This document shows, in pieces, positions 54,016-64,000 of a stretch of 64,000 nt of DNA (positions are counted from its first letter, which is position 1; each line of letters begins with the position of its first letter). Source of the stretch: Diaporthe sp. PMI_573. Its lineage: Eukaryota; Ascomycota; Sordariomycetes; Diaporthales; Diaporthaceae. The stretch lies in assembly GCA_021399435.1 (NCBI GenBank), contig JAJTUP010000061.1:124001-188000 (forward strand). Direction: 5' to 3'. The translations under genes were made by a program, and so were the position numbers. The notes beneath the pieces are model-generated. The model was not told where the DNA came from, ran no database searches, and was given only the letters and a program-made list of their open reading frames with translations.

Positions 54016-54945
54016 AGTAGCTTACACTTTAGTGCATGCCGTAGTGTGACTCGCGGCGTGACGCTGGGCGCAAACTCTTCCGCGGTGGCGACGGCGCTGC
54101 TCCTCCGGACAGACCCCAGGGCTGCTGCGCTGTCCAGCCTCTCGATGAGCTTGTTCGGGACGATAACGGTGCTTTTTACCTCGATACCGCCGATTGCGAA
54201 TGCTGTCAGGGGTCTTGTCGGGGTGTGAGACTCGTCTCTCCACGTTTACATATATACATAATGTTGGAATCAGGAAGCCAGTACATGAGGGCCAAGCCGC
54301 ACGGAGGAGCGGGTGTATCCGTTTTCCTCTGTAGGTCAACAATAAACTCGAAGAATTTGAATAGATGACAATCAAAATCTCTACAACATTGTCATATCTC
54401 AATATTCGTACATCAGTCTTCCCTGGATGTTTGTAAAAATAAATGGATATTGAGGAAGTTCTCCCAACAGACCTCGAAATCATGGAAAACAAGCGATATG
54501 TCTCGTGCCTCTGTCACGCTGGGCCGCCTGTCGATATAGGCTATCACCCATGCTAATGGTACGTATTCGAGCCTGATTTCACACCCATATAAGGGGACAT
54601 GAGATCGTGCCCATTCAGGACCGGGGTAGCCCTCCCGTCTCGGCCCGACGACACACTACGCATCCTCAGCCCCCACATCTCCGCAGTACTATGCTTGTAT
54701 GATCTAGCCTTGTCAGCCACAATGATCTCTCCCGTTGTTGTTTCATTTTGTGCCTTAAGCTACGGTTTAAGTCCTGGCGACCAGAAGCCACGAAATACCC
54801 AGAATAAGTGGAATATCAAGTCCCCTTTCCTGGATTCCGTGTGCTTTACATACGTTACAACCTACTTGACCCTAGGTATTATGTATACTGCGTATAATAC
54901 AACAGCCTGTGACAGGGAGGCGACAAGTTCCTGCTCAGGTACGCG
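54016..54945. other. No confident gene
   Basis: The minus frames continue open upstream of the copia remnant (GIEVKSTVIVPNKLIERLDS) but do not match copia integrase. This may be a junction with other DNA. Plus 54599-54949 is open without a domain and may be a 5' exon of the next ORF. Confidence 0.3.
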
Positions 54946-55560
54946 ATGATTGCATCCTCCAATCCAAAGCAAGTCCAAACACAACTGACTAGTTTAGAAT
55001 CTCCCATCTCGCAATTTACTTCCCAGTCAGCGACGGTGTCACATACAAACTCAGTAGCCTCATCCGGTGCTGGGAGTCCCGTGCTAACTACAACGCCTAT
55101 CTCAACGGCTTTATCGTTTAGCACACAACCAGCAGCTTCTGGGACAGGTTCCAGTTCTGGGTCTGCAACGGCATCACTCAACAGCGCAGTGGTCTCATTC
55201 AGTACAGAGAGTTCCACGTCAACTGTAGCACCTAACTCGTCAACTGCGTCGTTTAACACGCAACCAGGAGTTTCTCGGACGAGTACCAGTTCCAAGTCTG
55301 CAATATTATCACCTAGCAGCGCAGCGGTCTCATTCGGCACGGGGAATTCCACATTAACAACAACGCCTACCTCGTCAACTGCGGTCTTATCCTCAGCTTC
55401 TGCCTCTACGTCAGCTATTGCTGACGAATTCTTCTTGGCTATTATGCCTACCACTCTGACAACAGAACTGCAGGACGTGATTATGTTTGTTGGCGCTGGG
55501 GGCAGCATTACTGATTCTTGCTCCAACGCGCAGTATTTCAGCAGTCTCGGGGCCAGCTGA
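54946..55560 (+). CDS. Ser/Thr-rich repeat ORF
   Basis: ATG 54946 opens 204 residues dominated by Ser and Thr. An imperfect ~45-residue unit (TQPxxSxTxSSSxSA...AVVSFSTESSTSTVAPNSS) occurs about two and a half times. Such regions are typical of cell-wall or secreted fungal proteins that are O-mannosylated. No signal peptide is seen at this ATG, but a 5' exon could supply one. The last ~40 residues (FFLAIMPTTLTTELQDVIMF) are less repetitive. One frame over, 55518-55775 continues SRGQLIEVHDGEPIAVDLGD, so a frameshift or intron near 55530 is possible. The family is unknown. Confidence 0.4.
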   Translation: MIASSNPKQVQTQLTSLESPISQFTSQSATVSHTNSVASSGAGSPVLTTTPISTALSFSTQPAASGTGSSSGSATASLNSAVVSFSTESSTSTVAPNSSTASFNTQPGVSRTSTSSKSAILSPSSAAVSFGTGNSTLTTTPTSSTAVLSSASASTSAIADEFFLAIMPTTLTTELQDVIMFVGAGGSITDSCSNAQYFSSLGAS

Positions 55561-55775
55561 TCGAAGTTCATGATGGAGAGCCAATCGCTGTCGATCTAGG
55601 AGATCCCTATATCTTGTTATCCCCTGCCCCGGGCAGTATTTCAATAGACTTTGAGATAATTCATGGTCTCTTGGACTGGGTTAACAGAATGGAGGGGGAT
55701 CTAGCCGCTCCGCAGCCAGATGAAAACATTGGACTCGTAGGGTATCACACCTGGGTCACTGCCTTGCGAAGTTAG

Positions 55776-58700
55776 CTAGCATTTCAACCAGCTGATACAA
55801 CAACATCTCTTAAACCTAGACATTTGACTGCACAGTGTCAGTTCGTCACCATGGTCGTGGTTGATCCCGCCGGATATGGAGGCTTCATCGAGTTTAACTT
55901 CTGTGCCAGTCGCACGCTACTACCGTACTGGGAAGAAGTTTGGAAGTCGATAAGGATGGTAGTGGCGGGACAAGTGTTACATCTGCCCTAGGCTGATCGT
56001 CTCCACTTACATGTCTTCCTCACGTTCCCTTGCTAAGTGTCAAATTGACCAACAAAATCCCGGTATTTTTTTGGCGAGATGATGGTCCTTTTCATTTGTA
56101 CTTTGCAGGTGAACTTCCCCACCTCACTCCTAGGCCCCCACTCGGATGACCCGCATCTCAACCTGGTTATGCCCCTGCTCGGTATCATAGCTCGCTTTAA
56201 GCTGTAAAGGAACGCAGCAAGATTGTATTCGGAAGCCTCTTCCTAGCAATCGCAGTATAATACAAGCCCGCTGCGTGGGATCAAGGCCAGCATAAGCAAG
56301 AGGCCTAGGTGGAGGAGACTTTAGGCATTGTTTGATAGCATACAGCCGGCTATGGACTGTACGATTGTAATGAAATTACGTGGGAACACAAACCATTGCT
56401 GGCTTCCATGAAGAATATCGCGAAGGATTGATGTCCCTGATTTGGCACCTGCCTGTCGTCAGGCCTCGTAGTGCACATTCCGGTCGGCGGGTGGGTTTAT
56501 GAGTAACAATACTGTTTGTTGTACATAGTTTAGTGTGGTGTTGGGAATACGTAGAAACCCCTACCCATGGAGGTCAGAGCACGGGCCCTATGCGCAGTTG
56601 GCTGTCGAGGGCACGAAGCACCGCGAGAAGAGAATGAACGGAAGAATCCCAGAAGCTTTCCTTTCCTCTGTTCGGAATGACAAGCCCGGGCGGTCCTCGT
56701 CTCGGGACGTTAATTAGCAGCTCTGTCTGAACGTTTCCCGTGCCGCGAAGAAGTCGAGACGATGAGATAAAACAGGGACCCATGTGACAGTCGATTTGTT
56801 GAGGGGAGAAAAAAAAAGGTTTCGGCTGCTAATTGTTCACAGTAGGCGAGACCAGGCAAAAGACACGGGCTGTTAGGGTGGCTAGCAGCTAGGCGGGCCG
56901 CGGTAGCGTTCGTTCGTGAGCGTCAGTACCCGTCATCCACTTCGACTTAGTGTACATTCGTCGGACGGGGGTTGGAAACAAGGACAGGGTAAGGTCAGGA
57001 CCCAGGACGGGACAGGCGTCGCATTTGTGGTCCGCATAAGCTTTTTTCCCCTTCAGATGCCGTATCTACATGAACACATGCTAGATAATGACAGTGCTGT
57101 CAGTGCCTGACACTGCGAGATCCTTCACATCAGTGGGCTGGGTAGGCTTGGTAAGCCGAGGCCCAGCTACACAAAGTCCTGTCAATTGCCTCCCCCCGAT
57201 GGTGGTCGCGATGACTCCGGACCCACGATCTCGGGGTAGATCCATCGACACGCTGTTATTCATTCATTTGGAGGATTGTCGCCACCCGCCCACGACGTCG
57301 AAGGCGAGGTGGTTCCGGGCCAGCGACTCTGTGGATTTGGTGTTCCAGTATTTTTTCACGCCTCGTCGATCCTGAACGAGAATGTTCGAGCCCATGCCCT
57401 GTCTGGCAATGCTTGGCAATCTCGCTGGTCTGGCTCAGAGCCCTCAGACAGACAGACAGACTGGAACAAGAAGCTCATGGAGACGCGTGAGGTAGCCATG
57501 TACCCAAGTACCCAGGTACCGCAAGGCTTGAGCTGTGAGTGGGGGCCGGTCTTTTCTACACTAGAGGACTGTTCTGCCTCTGTTAGGTTCACGTCACGTC
57601 AGTTCAGTAACTGTTGAGCGAGATGCTTTAATCCTCTTTGTCCGTGACAGAACTAATAACAGCTCGGTTTATCGGGTTTGCCAGGGACTGAGGGACTGGC
57701 TGATTTTGCGGAGAAAAGCAGCCAGGCCCGCAGGACAGGGGCCAGAGACAGCAGGATTTAAATGGCAGGGCTGAGCTCTGATCCCTGTAAGCGGCAAGGG
57801 TGGGGGTCCTGAGGTCTTGGCCTGGTGCCTGTCTTCCCTGCCTTCCCCAACTGGAACCCAACTTGTTGGGAATTGCCGTACCTTGGGCCAGGCCACAACG
57901 GTAGCACCTATTATTTTTTCGGCACAAGGGGCCCTGATATCAGTCGGAATCTCGGGCATCTTGCTGGTCACCATGACTGGACATGACCGGATCGGGAATG
58001 ACCATGACGACCACAGGCGGATCGTCAGCCTCGGCTCTGTGTTCCCCAGATTTGCATTCGTGCCCGTCTTGTGAAAGCCCTTCCCGCGGGCGTCCGCCCA
58101 CGCATCCCCATCCACACCCGCTCTGCCATGTACCTGAACCTGGGTTTTTGTGCGTGACAGTCTGCCATCGTATGCGAGCTCATGCGAGTGGTGTGTAGCA
58201 CATGCCATGTCCTCAGGGATGGAAGCAGTGCCTCCTCCTGTTGCCACAAGGGAGGTGAATATCAGATTCATGCATCACCAGATGCCCCCCAGGGAGTGAC
58301 TGAGTGAGCACCTGCACAGGTATGTCCAAACCCTCTGTCTCTCTGTCCCCGGACCTCGGCGTTCCGTTGCCGCTTGACAGCTGCTGTAAGCAAAACAAGT
58401 GAATATGTACAGTACTTACTTGTACGTAAGTACACTAAATTGTCCCGGTGGGTATCGGCAGGAGGGAAAAAAAGCTGTGCAGCATCTGCATCTCTTCGAC
58501 CCACCAACAAAAACGGGCAGACAAAACGAGCACAAGATTTCCAGGGAACTGGACTTGGGCCGTTGTCCGACTTTGGGAAGCTCCATCGCCCCTGCCGCAT
58601 CCTGAATTCCCAACAAGACGTTACTGCTTGAATCTCGAATAATAATAAGACTCCATACCCTCCGGTACCCTTTTTCATTCCGCTTGCCTGGCTGTTTGTG

Positions 58701-58874
58701 TCAACTTTCTTCTTTCTGACCCAAATCAGCAAACACCCACCCCACGCACCTTTTTCAGTCTTAGATACCTTCAGAGCCTCAGTGTTCTGGGTATTCCCAC
58801 ACCACCACCGAGGGAGGCTTGTTTGTCCTGGACGTCCACCACCCACCGTCCTCACAACACATCTCTCTCCCAAC
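55776..58874. promoter_or_regulatory. Long non-coding region upstream of the desaturase gene
   Basis: No gene is supported in about 3 kb. The last ~200 bases before the ATG are pyrimidine-rich with repeated CACC and CTCTCTCCCAAC, as in many strongly expressed filamentous-fungal promoters and leaders. A CAGACAGACAGACAGA run lies near 57448. An inverted ACTTACTTGTACGTAAGT lies near 58415. Specific factor sites cannot be assigned by eye. Confidence 0.4.
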
Positions 58875-60456
58875 ATGGCCTCCTCCGCACCGGCGGCCCA
58901 GGTTTCGGCCCAGGTTTCGGCCCAGGTTTCGGCCCAGGCCCAGCTAGATGGCACTGTCGACTACAAGCCAGTCCGTGGAAAGTCATACGACCTGAAGAAG
59001 CCACATATCACCGAGCAGCCCATCACGCTCAAGAACCGGTACAAACATGTCAACTGGCTCAACGTCACCTTCATCATGATCGTCCCCTTGTTGGGATTGT
59101 GAGTCTCCCTCCTAGCTGCGCAAAGCTCGACGACGACAATGAAAAGGGGCCTGGCTAACCTTGCAACCAGAATTTCCACCTATTGGGTGCCTCTCCAGTT
59201 TAAGACCGCTGTGTGGTCCGTCATCTATTACTTCAACACCGGCCTCGGTATCACGGCCGGCTACCATCGTCTTTGGGCACACAGGAGTTACAAGGCTTCC
59301 TTGCCTCTCCGAATTTACCTCGCTGCTGTTGGAGCCGGTGCCGTCGAGGGATCTATTCGCTGGTGGTCCAGGGAGTAAGCTGAATTTCTCTCGCCACTCG
59401 TCTTGCTGGTTGAATGTACTGACCAATGCAAATAGTCACCGTGCCCACCACCGCTACACCGACACCGTCAAGGACCCCTACTCTGTGAGGAAGGGCCTGA
59501 TGTACAGCCACATTGGTTGGATGGTCATGAAGCAGAACCCCAAGCGAATCGGCCGAACCGACATCACCGACCTCAACGAGGACCCCGTCGTCGTCTGGCA
59601 GCACCTGAACTTCATCAAGTCCGTCATCTTCATGGGCGTTGTGTTCCCGACTTTGGTCGCCGGTCTTGGCTGGGGTGACTGGTGCGGCGGCTATGTGTAC
59701 GCGGGTATCCTTCGCACCTTCTTCCTCCAGCAGGCAACCTTCTGTGTCAACAGTCTGGCCCACTGGCTCGGAGAGCAGCCCTTCGACGACCGCAACAGCC
59801 CCAGGGACCATGTCGTCACGGCGCTCGTCACTCTCGGCGAGGGATACCACAACTTCCACCACGAGTTCCCATCTGACTACCGTAACGCAATCAGCTGGTG
59901 GCAGTACGACCCCACCAAGTGGTCTATCTGGCTCTGGAAGCAGCTCGGTCTTGCCTCGGATCTTAAGACCTTCCGCCAGAATGAGATCGAGAAGGGCCGT
60001 CTCCAGCAGCAGCAGAAGAAGCTTGACCAGAAGCAGGGCAAGCTTGACTGGGGCGTGCCTCTCGAGCAGCTGCCTGTCATCGACTGGGATGACTACGTCG
60101 AGCAGGCCAAGAACGGCAGGGGTCTTGTTGCTATCGCCGGTGTCATCCACGACGTGACCGACTTCATCAAGGACCACCCGGGTGGCAAGGCCCTCATTTC
60201 TTCGGGCATTGGCAAGGACGCCACCGCCATTTTCAACGGCGGCGTCTACCTCCACTCCAACGCTGCCCACAACCTGCTTAGCACGATGCGTGTTGGGGTC
60301 CTCTGCGGAGGTTGCGAAGTTGAGATCTGGAAGCGCGCACAAATGGAGAACAAGGATGTGTCGTATGTCAACGATTCGTCAGGCAACCGGATTATCCGTG
60401 CTGGTAATCAGCCAACAAAGGTACCCATGCCTGTTGCGAGCGCTGACGCTGCATGA
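58875..60456 (+). CDS. Delta-9 acyl-CoA (stearoyl-CoA) desaturase with cytochrome b5 domain
   Basis: Exons 58875-59098, 59171-59374 and 59436-60456 (GTGAGT and GTAAGC donors) give 482 residues. The enzyme introduces the first double bond into palmitoyl- and stearoyl-CoA in the ER membrane, drawing electrons via its own cytochrome b5 domain. The three His boxes are present: HRLWAH (~residue 115), HRAHH (~145, its first His codon next to the second splice site) and HNFHH (~290). They bind the di-iron centre. The C-terminal b5 domain contains the haem motif HPGG (~400). Membrane segments flank the His boxes ([29 protein letters not shown]). The N-terminus has a VSAQ repeat from a 12 bp tandem repeat. 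It is full length compared with fungal OLE1 (~480-510). Confidence 0.95.
58895..58942 (+). repeat. 12 bp coding minisatellite in the desaturase N-terminus
   Basis: GGCCCAGGTTTC occurs three times in perfect tandem at 58895-58930, followed by a variant GGCCCAGGCCCA. It encodes AQVS repeats in the non-catalytic N-terminal tail, so copy-number changes should not alter the frame. Confidence 0.8.
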
Positions 60457-60631
60457 GCGAGCGAAGAATTTTGGAGTCTTCGAATCAGCGAGAGAAGAGA
60501 ACTTGGTGGTACTGATGCGGGGATGGTACCTCCACCGCCGCTAGCGTCCTCATGATACAGTGATGATCGATCGGGTTATGCCGCACAGGGCTCTCTCTTT
60601 TGATAACACGATCAGGCCCATTTAGCTAGAT
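60457..60631. other. 3' flank of the desaturase gene
   Basis: Presumed 3' UTR and spacer. No coding or RNA signal is seen. Confidence 0.4.
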
Positions 60632-62000
60632 ATGGACATAATCGGCTCGCCAGGTCCGACCATGTCTTTGCTTGTTGTGCACTCCCGGGCAAATAATATG
60701 ATCACAGGGGTTGAAGCGCTTCGGGAAGTCAGCCACGCCATGCAAGTCAGGACCTGGCTCTTGCCGCCCGACCCCTCGATCAATTTCAATAAGGCTCTCA
60801 AGCAACGACATCAGGGCTCAGGCCAGCGGCTGATTTAAGACGATAAGTACTCGACCTAGAACAATGATCAGCGCTCCTTTCTATACCTCTACTGTATCTA
60901 GGTTGCGGCAAGACAGTCCTCAGCTCGGCTATCATTGAGGACTTGGACCGGAGCAAGCCGGCTTTTTCGTCCCTGCTTTATCACTACTTCGATTTCAACA
61001 ACGTAGAAAGCAGAATTTCGAAGGCGCAGCCCGCTCGCTTATTTGCTAGATTTACGAGAAGAAGCCAGACCTTCGAGGATGCCTGGGCTCTCTGTACACC
61101 TGCTGCGAAAGCGGCAACCAGCAACCGAGCGATGATGCGCCACGCAAACCCTTCAGAGTATTATTAGGCAGGCTGGCGCGGTTTGGATTGTCGTTGATGC
61201 ACTGGACGAGTGCCAAAGGCGGGAAAAATTCCCAGATGTCGGCCTTCTCTCGTTGATCGAAGACCTTCACAACTGTCAGGACAACGCGCACCTACCTGTA
61301 ACAAGCCGCCCAGTACAGGATATTAAACGCGCTATCGATAAATGGGCTACTAGTGATACTATCATTCTAATATAGAGCGACTTGGTTGAGAGTGATATTC
61401 AAGATTACATTCGCGCAAGGGTTAGAGGTGACGGTGGACTGAACCAGTCTAAATTTGCAGGGCGAAATTGAAGAAACTTTGTTCAAGAAAGCTGATGGAA
61501 TGTAAGTTTTGCTTATAACGTTGTTTTTTCCACCTACTAAGATTCAACAGGTTTCTCTGGGTTTCATACTAGCTTAATGACCTAGCAACTCGTCTCGATT
61601 ATCCAGCTGTGAGAAGGCCATCGCATCGCTGCCAGAGACGATGGGCGATACTTATGCACGGATCCTAAAGAAAATACCCAATCATTATAAACCACATACG
61701 ACACGGATTGTGCAATTCCTTAGCTACTTCGAGCGGCCACTGACAATTGATGAAGCTGCTGATGCTCTTGCAGTGGAGATAGGGCTGCGCCGATTTGATT
61801 GCGACTGGCTTTGATTTTAGGCTATACCACTCATCGTTGATGACCGACTTATGGGGTATTGGGCCTGAATCAGAGTTAAGCATGGTGGCGCAGTCATGAC
61901 ACAATGGCTCCGTAGAGAAGAGATTTCTCTCTACATTTCCAGGCTCAACATCTTGACGCTGCGGTTAGGAGGTTTCTGGGCAACCTGACGACTAATATCC
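60632..62000 (+). pseudogene. NACHT-domain NLR receptor, heavily disrupted
   Basis: The plus strand reads WLLPPDPSINFNKALKQRHQ, TAA (60836), DDKYST, TAG (60857), NNDQRSFLYLYCI, then after a one-base shift GCGKTVLSSAIIEDL (Walker A). Further on are VWIVVDALDEC (Walker B), VTSRPVQDIKRAIDKW, TYARILKKIP and RIVQFLSYFERPLTIDEAADA. This is the order of fungal NACHT receptors, before their ankyrin or WD repeats. Homologues have Gln and Trp at the first two stops, consistent with CAA to TAA and TGG to TAG. Several further shifts follow, and no repeat domain is recognisable. Such receptors mediate non-self recognition; this copy is dead. Confidence 0.75.
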
Positions 62001-62342
62001 GAAATGATATTTGAAATTTACGGTGGATTGACAGCACAAGGTTGGCTCCCTGAGGAAGATTGGCCACCCGAAATATGCCTGCTGAAAACGCCAGCGTGTG
62101 CGGACGGGACAGAAATCAACACGGAGGCCAGCCAGGACTGACGCCTACAGCACAGGACTCATGATTTAGCCAATCTAATTATAATCAAAGGCAGGATTTA
62201 GAGTGGCTACCTCAAATCTTTTAGGAGAGATGACATAGACTTGACCCGGTCTCACTGAAAGAGGGCCTAAACAATGCGAGCCAGTCCTGCATAGCAACTA
62301 ATAAATCTATCTCACCACTATCGTTGCCACTGAACTGTCGAT
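62001..62342. other. Spacer
   Basis: No coding signal beyond the decayed end of the NACHT pseudogene. Confidence 0.4.
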
Positions 62343-62680
62343 TCATAAATCCATCTTCGGGGGTTTTGGAGAGGTGTATACCCCGCCCGTGTCGTCAGGT
62401 AAGCGATTGCTATGTATTATACGAACGAACTGGTGCGTAATATCTGCTGCATAATAGGACGAGCTTCTAAGGCCCGACCGGAGCTCCTTATCGAAATAGT
62501 CTCCCAGCTCTTGGTTCTTGTGAACACGTTCTAGTAAATAGATGTATTCGGCGGGGCTCAGTATCTGCTTCAGGCACTGATTTAGTGCAACCGGGTCATC
62601 CACACTCGCCCATCCGCGCTTTGCCTCAATAGTCAGAAAACAGAAGGCTCGGTCTTTGTTGGTGGCGTGACACCCTCATA
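62343..62680 (-). pseudogene. Possible PD-(D/E)XK-like (DUF7924-type) fragment
   Basis: The minus strand reads RAFCFLTIEAKRGWASVDDP then VALNQCLKQILSPAEYIYLL. The FLTIEAK strand with a following DPVALNQCLN-like helix resembles fungal proteins with a PD-(D/E)XK nuclease-like core. Helical residues continue to 62343. No start or upstream domain is visible before the frame breaks near 62680. The family call is tentative. Confidence 0.35.
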
Positions 62681-63598
62681 GCACACAAGTCTCTGCGTCG
62701 CCTTAGGGAACGAGCTCCATTGAAAGTTTTGGAACAATTTCTCTCGACGGCACCCAGTCGCCAGGTTCGGTCTCGACCTCCTGTGAGGCAGCCGTAGGTC
62801 GCGTGTATCTACTTCCTAAACGAGTAAAAGTCGACAATTGCCCCACCTATATACCCGGATCAAGATCGCGTCCTGACTCAACACCTGAAATCAGCCACGC
62901 GTCTTTGATCCCATTATATAGCTGGGCTGTCGAGTGTTCCTGTCCGTTTCCTTCTATTATTTGACATCCCATATTCTTCGTTTTCGCGTGCCGTGGCCAT
63001 TCCTGCACTTACCACTCACACGACCCGCTCCCCTCAATCACCTTCCGTAGTAGCCACTGGGCGGCTCACCCGAGTTCACCATGGCATCTCTCCAGATGCC
63101 CGGCCGAAGCCAGCCGACGAGGTTAACGAAACGAACTATCCAAGGTCACCCGAAGCTCCTTATCACCAAACCGAGCATTGCAAAAGGCAAAGTCGCCACG
63201 CTGCTGCGCACTCCTCCAGACTCTGGTGCATCCACATCCTGACATCCCAGTCGAGCGAATCAAAGGATGCATCATGCGAAACGGTAAGATTTCCACGAAC
63301 TTGGCCTACTGTTATAGCACAAATCCAAATTATATCCAATAAATCGTCACTCAATCTGAGACGAAAGCTAGCATTTGCAAGAGACAGCCCCCACGCATTG
63401 CTATCAACAGTGATACTCAAAGTCAACGAAATAGTCAGTGTTGAACTCAGCCACCTGCGAATGCTCCAGCTGGTGGAAGCCGGGCTCGAAGCCAAACCAG
63501 ATGTCTTGCACTTCCTCTATCGAGTGCTGGAACGAAAAGGTCTCCACGTTTCCACGTCTCTCCATGCTTTCCCCGTGTGGTGAACGGGTCATTGCTGC
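62681..63598. other. No confident gene
   Basis: Both strands are open across 62993-63592 in overlapping frames (for example minus FSFQHSIEEVQDIWFGFEPG, plus LSHLRMLQLVEAGLEAKPDV). The protein-like peptides on opposite strands cannot both be real, and neither matches a family I know. Confidence 0.3.
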
Positions 63599-64000
63599 CT
63601 AGAATCGGTCAAAGAAAGAGTCCATGATATCGGCTAACAACCCACTGTCGACCTCACTGCCTCCACTTCTGATATTAGCAACATCAGATATGATCTCAGC
63701 CTTCTTTTCGTTCCAAAAGCCGCGGAGTAAGGGGACCATCTCCTCGATGTAGTTACTCATAAAGGCTGATTGGGGGCGAGGACAGCCCGGAAAGATCACG
63801 TCCCACATCTCGAACCACTGTTCGTGCAGCGACTTTTTCCTTGTCGAGTTCTTCTTCAGCTTGTTCCTCTGATCATCCGATATACCTTCGAATTGAAATG
63901 GTTGTCGCTTTTCACAGTCTGCACAGCGGGAATGCTTGTCGCGGGCTCCCGCCGATGTGAACAATTCATAGCATGGTGCGCAATAATAAGGTGGCTTGGT
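63599..64000 (-). CDS. Fungal C2H2-type family protein, 3' part (5' end beyond window)
   Basis: The minus frame is open from the window edge to a stop at 63599. It reads PPYYCAPCYELFTSAGARDK then HSRCADC, followed by LHEQWFEMWDVIFPGCPRPQ, and ends LLADIMDSFFDRF. The CxxC-x12-H-x2-C finger-like unit and the WFxxWDxxFPxxxRPxSAF block define the same family as the pseudogenes at 27186 and 46220. This is the only one of the three without visible damage. No intron is needed within the window. Confidence 0.65.
   Translation of the reverse strand, partial: TKPPYYCAPCYELFTSAGARDKHSRCADCEKRQPFQFEGISDDQRNKLKKNSTRKKSLHEQWFEMWDVIFPGCPRPQSAFMSNYIEEMVPLLRGFWNEKKAEIISDVANIRSGGSEVDSGLLADIMDSFFDRF

Noticed and set aside
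54879..55571. 230-codon minus-strand frame
   Set aside because: It mirrors the Ser/Thr-rich repeats on the other strand; composition (Val/Asp/Glu repeats) is what antisense of Ser/Thr codons gives.
59353..60342. 329-codon open frame on the minus strand
   Set aside because: It is antisense to the desaturase exon 3 in a GC-biased codon context; the plus strand has clear His boxes and the b5 domain.
1..64000. CRISPR arrays, bacterial operons, riboswitches, rRNA genes
   Set aside because: The sequence is clearly eukaryotic (introns, Pol III tRNA with intron) and no such structures are visible.
1..64000. Giant Starship-type element
   Set aside because: I looked for a DUF3435 tyrosine-recombinase captain gene and the usual cargo set and did not recognise one, although NLR fragments are present.

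Overview
The window comes from a filamentous ascomycete, probably one of the Sordariomycetes. Evidence for this is short spliceosomal introns with GTRNGT donors and CTRAC-like branch points, a delta-9 fatty-acid desaturase fused to cytochrome b5, fungal-only families (PAQR membrane proteins, NACHT receptors, the DUF3716-like cysteine pattern, the fungal C2H2 family with a WFxxWDxxFP motif), and fungal Tc1/mariner, pogo, hAT and copia elements. Species placement is inference only.

Most of the first 58 kb is a repeat-rich, gene-poor accessory region. It holds pieces of many unrelated genes in varied states of decay. From left to right these are: a weak AAA+ (BCS1-like) remnant; a PAQR/hemolysin-III pseudogene with a nonsense codon; a long disordered protein with an N-terminal HeH/SAP-like motif; the C-terminal part of a fungal 2OG-Fe(II) oxygenase-type protein facing a frameshifted P450; a truncated GDSL esterase; a dead Tc1/mariner transposase; and two related Ulp1-like proteins that appear to have lost catalytic residues. 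Between those two proteins sits a ~240 bp copy of part of the HeH/SAP gene. Next come a five-exon orphan gene, hAT and NLR-hydrolase fragments, a 115 bp inverted repeat, a small four-helix membrane protein and a disrupted C2H2-family gene.

From 28.6 to 45.4 kb there is an apparently intact 14-3-3 paralogue, an SNF2 fragment joined to a gag zinc-knuckle fragment, AT-rich decayed DNA, a SKP1-like fragment, a DUF3716-like gene, a two-exon orphan of about 416 residues, an intron-containing tRNA-Gly(CCC) and a small protein with a PP1-docking-like motif and one membrane helix. From 46 to 55 kb lie another broken C2H2-family gene, a pogo remnant beside a perfect palindrome, a complete two-exon hAT transposase between GTAC-rich ends, the 3' part of a copia retrotransposon and a Ser/Thr-rich repeat ORF. 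The right end carries the desaturase gene, the one clear core-metabolism gene, then a NACHT pseudogene and a third C2H2-family gene running off the edge.

Several nonsense codons fit C:G to T:A transitions (CAG to TAG, CAA to TAA, TGG to TAG), as expected from RIP-like mutation. I see no operon-like functional system. The strongest leads are the Ulp1-like pair with the copied HeH/SAP segment, the intact hAT element and the extra 14-3-3. Many upstream starts that look open begin with GTG or TTG. I did not treat those as real starts, so several 5' ends remain unresolved.
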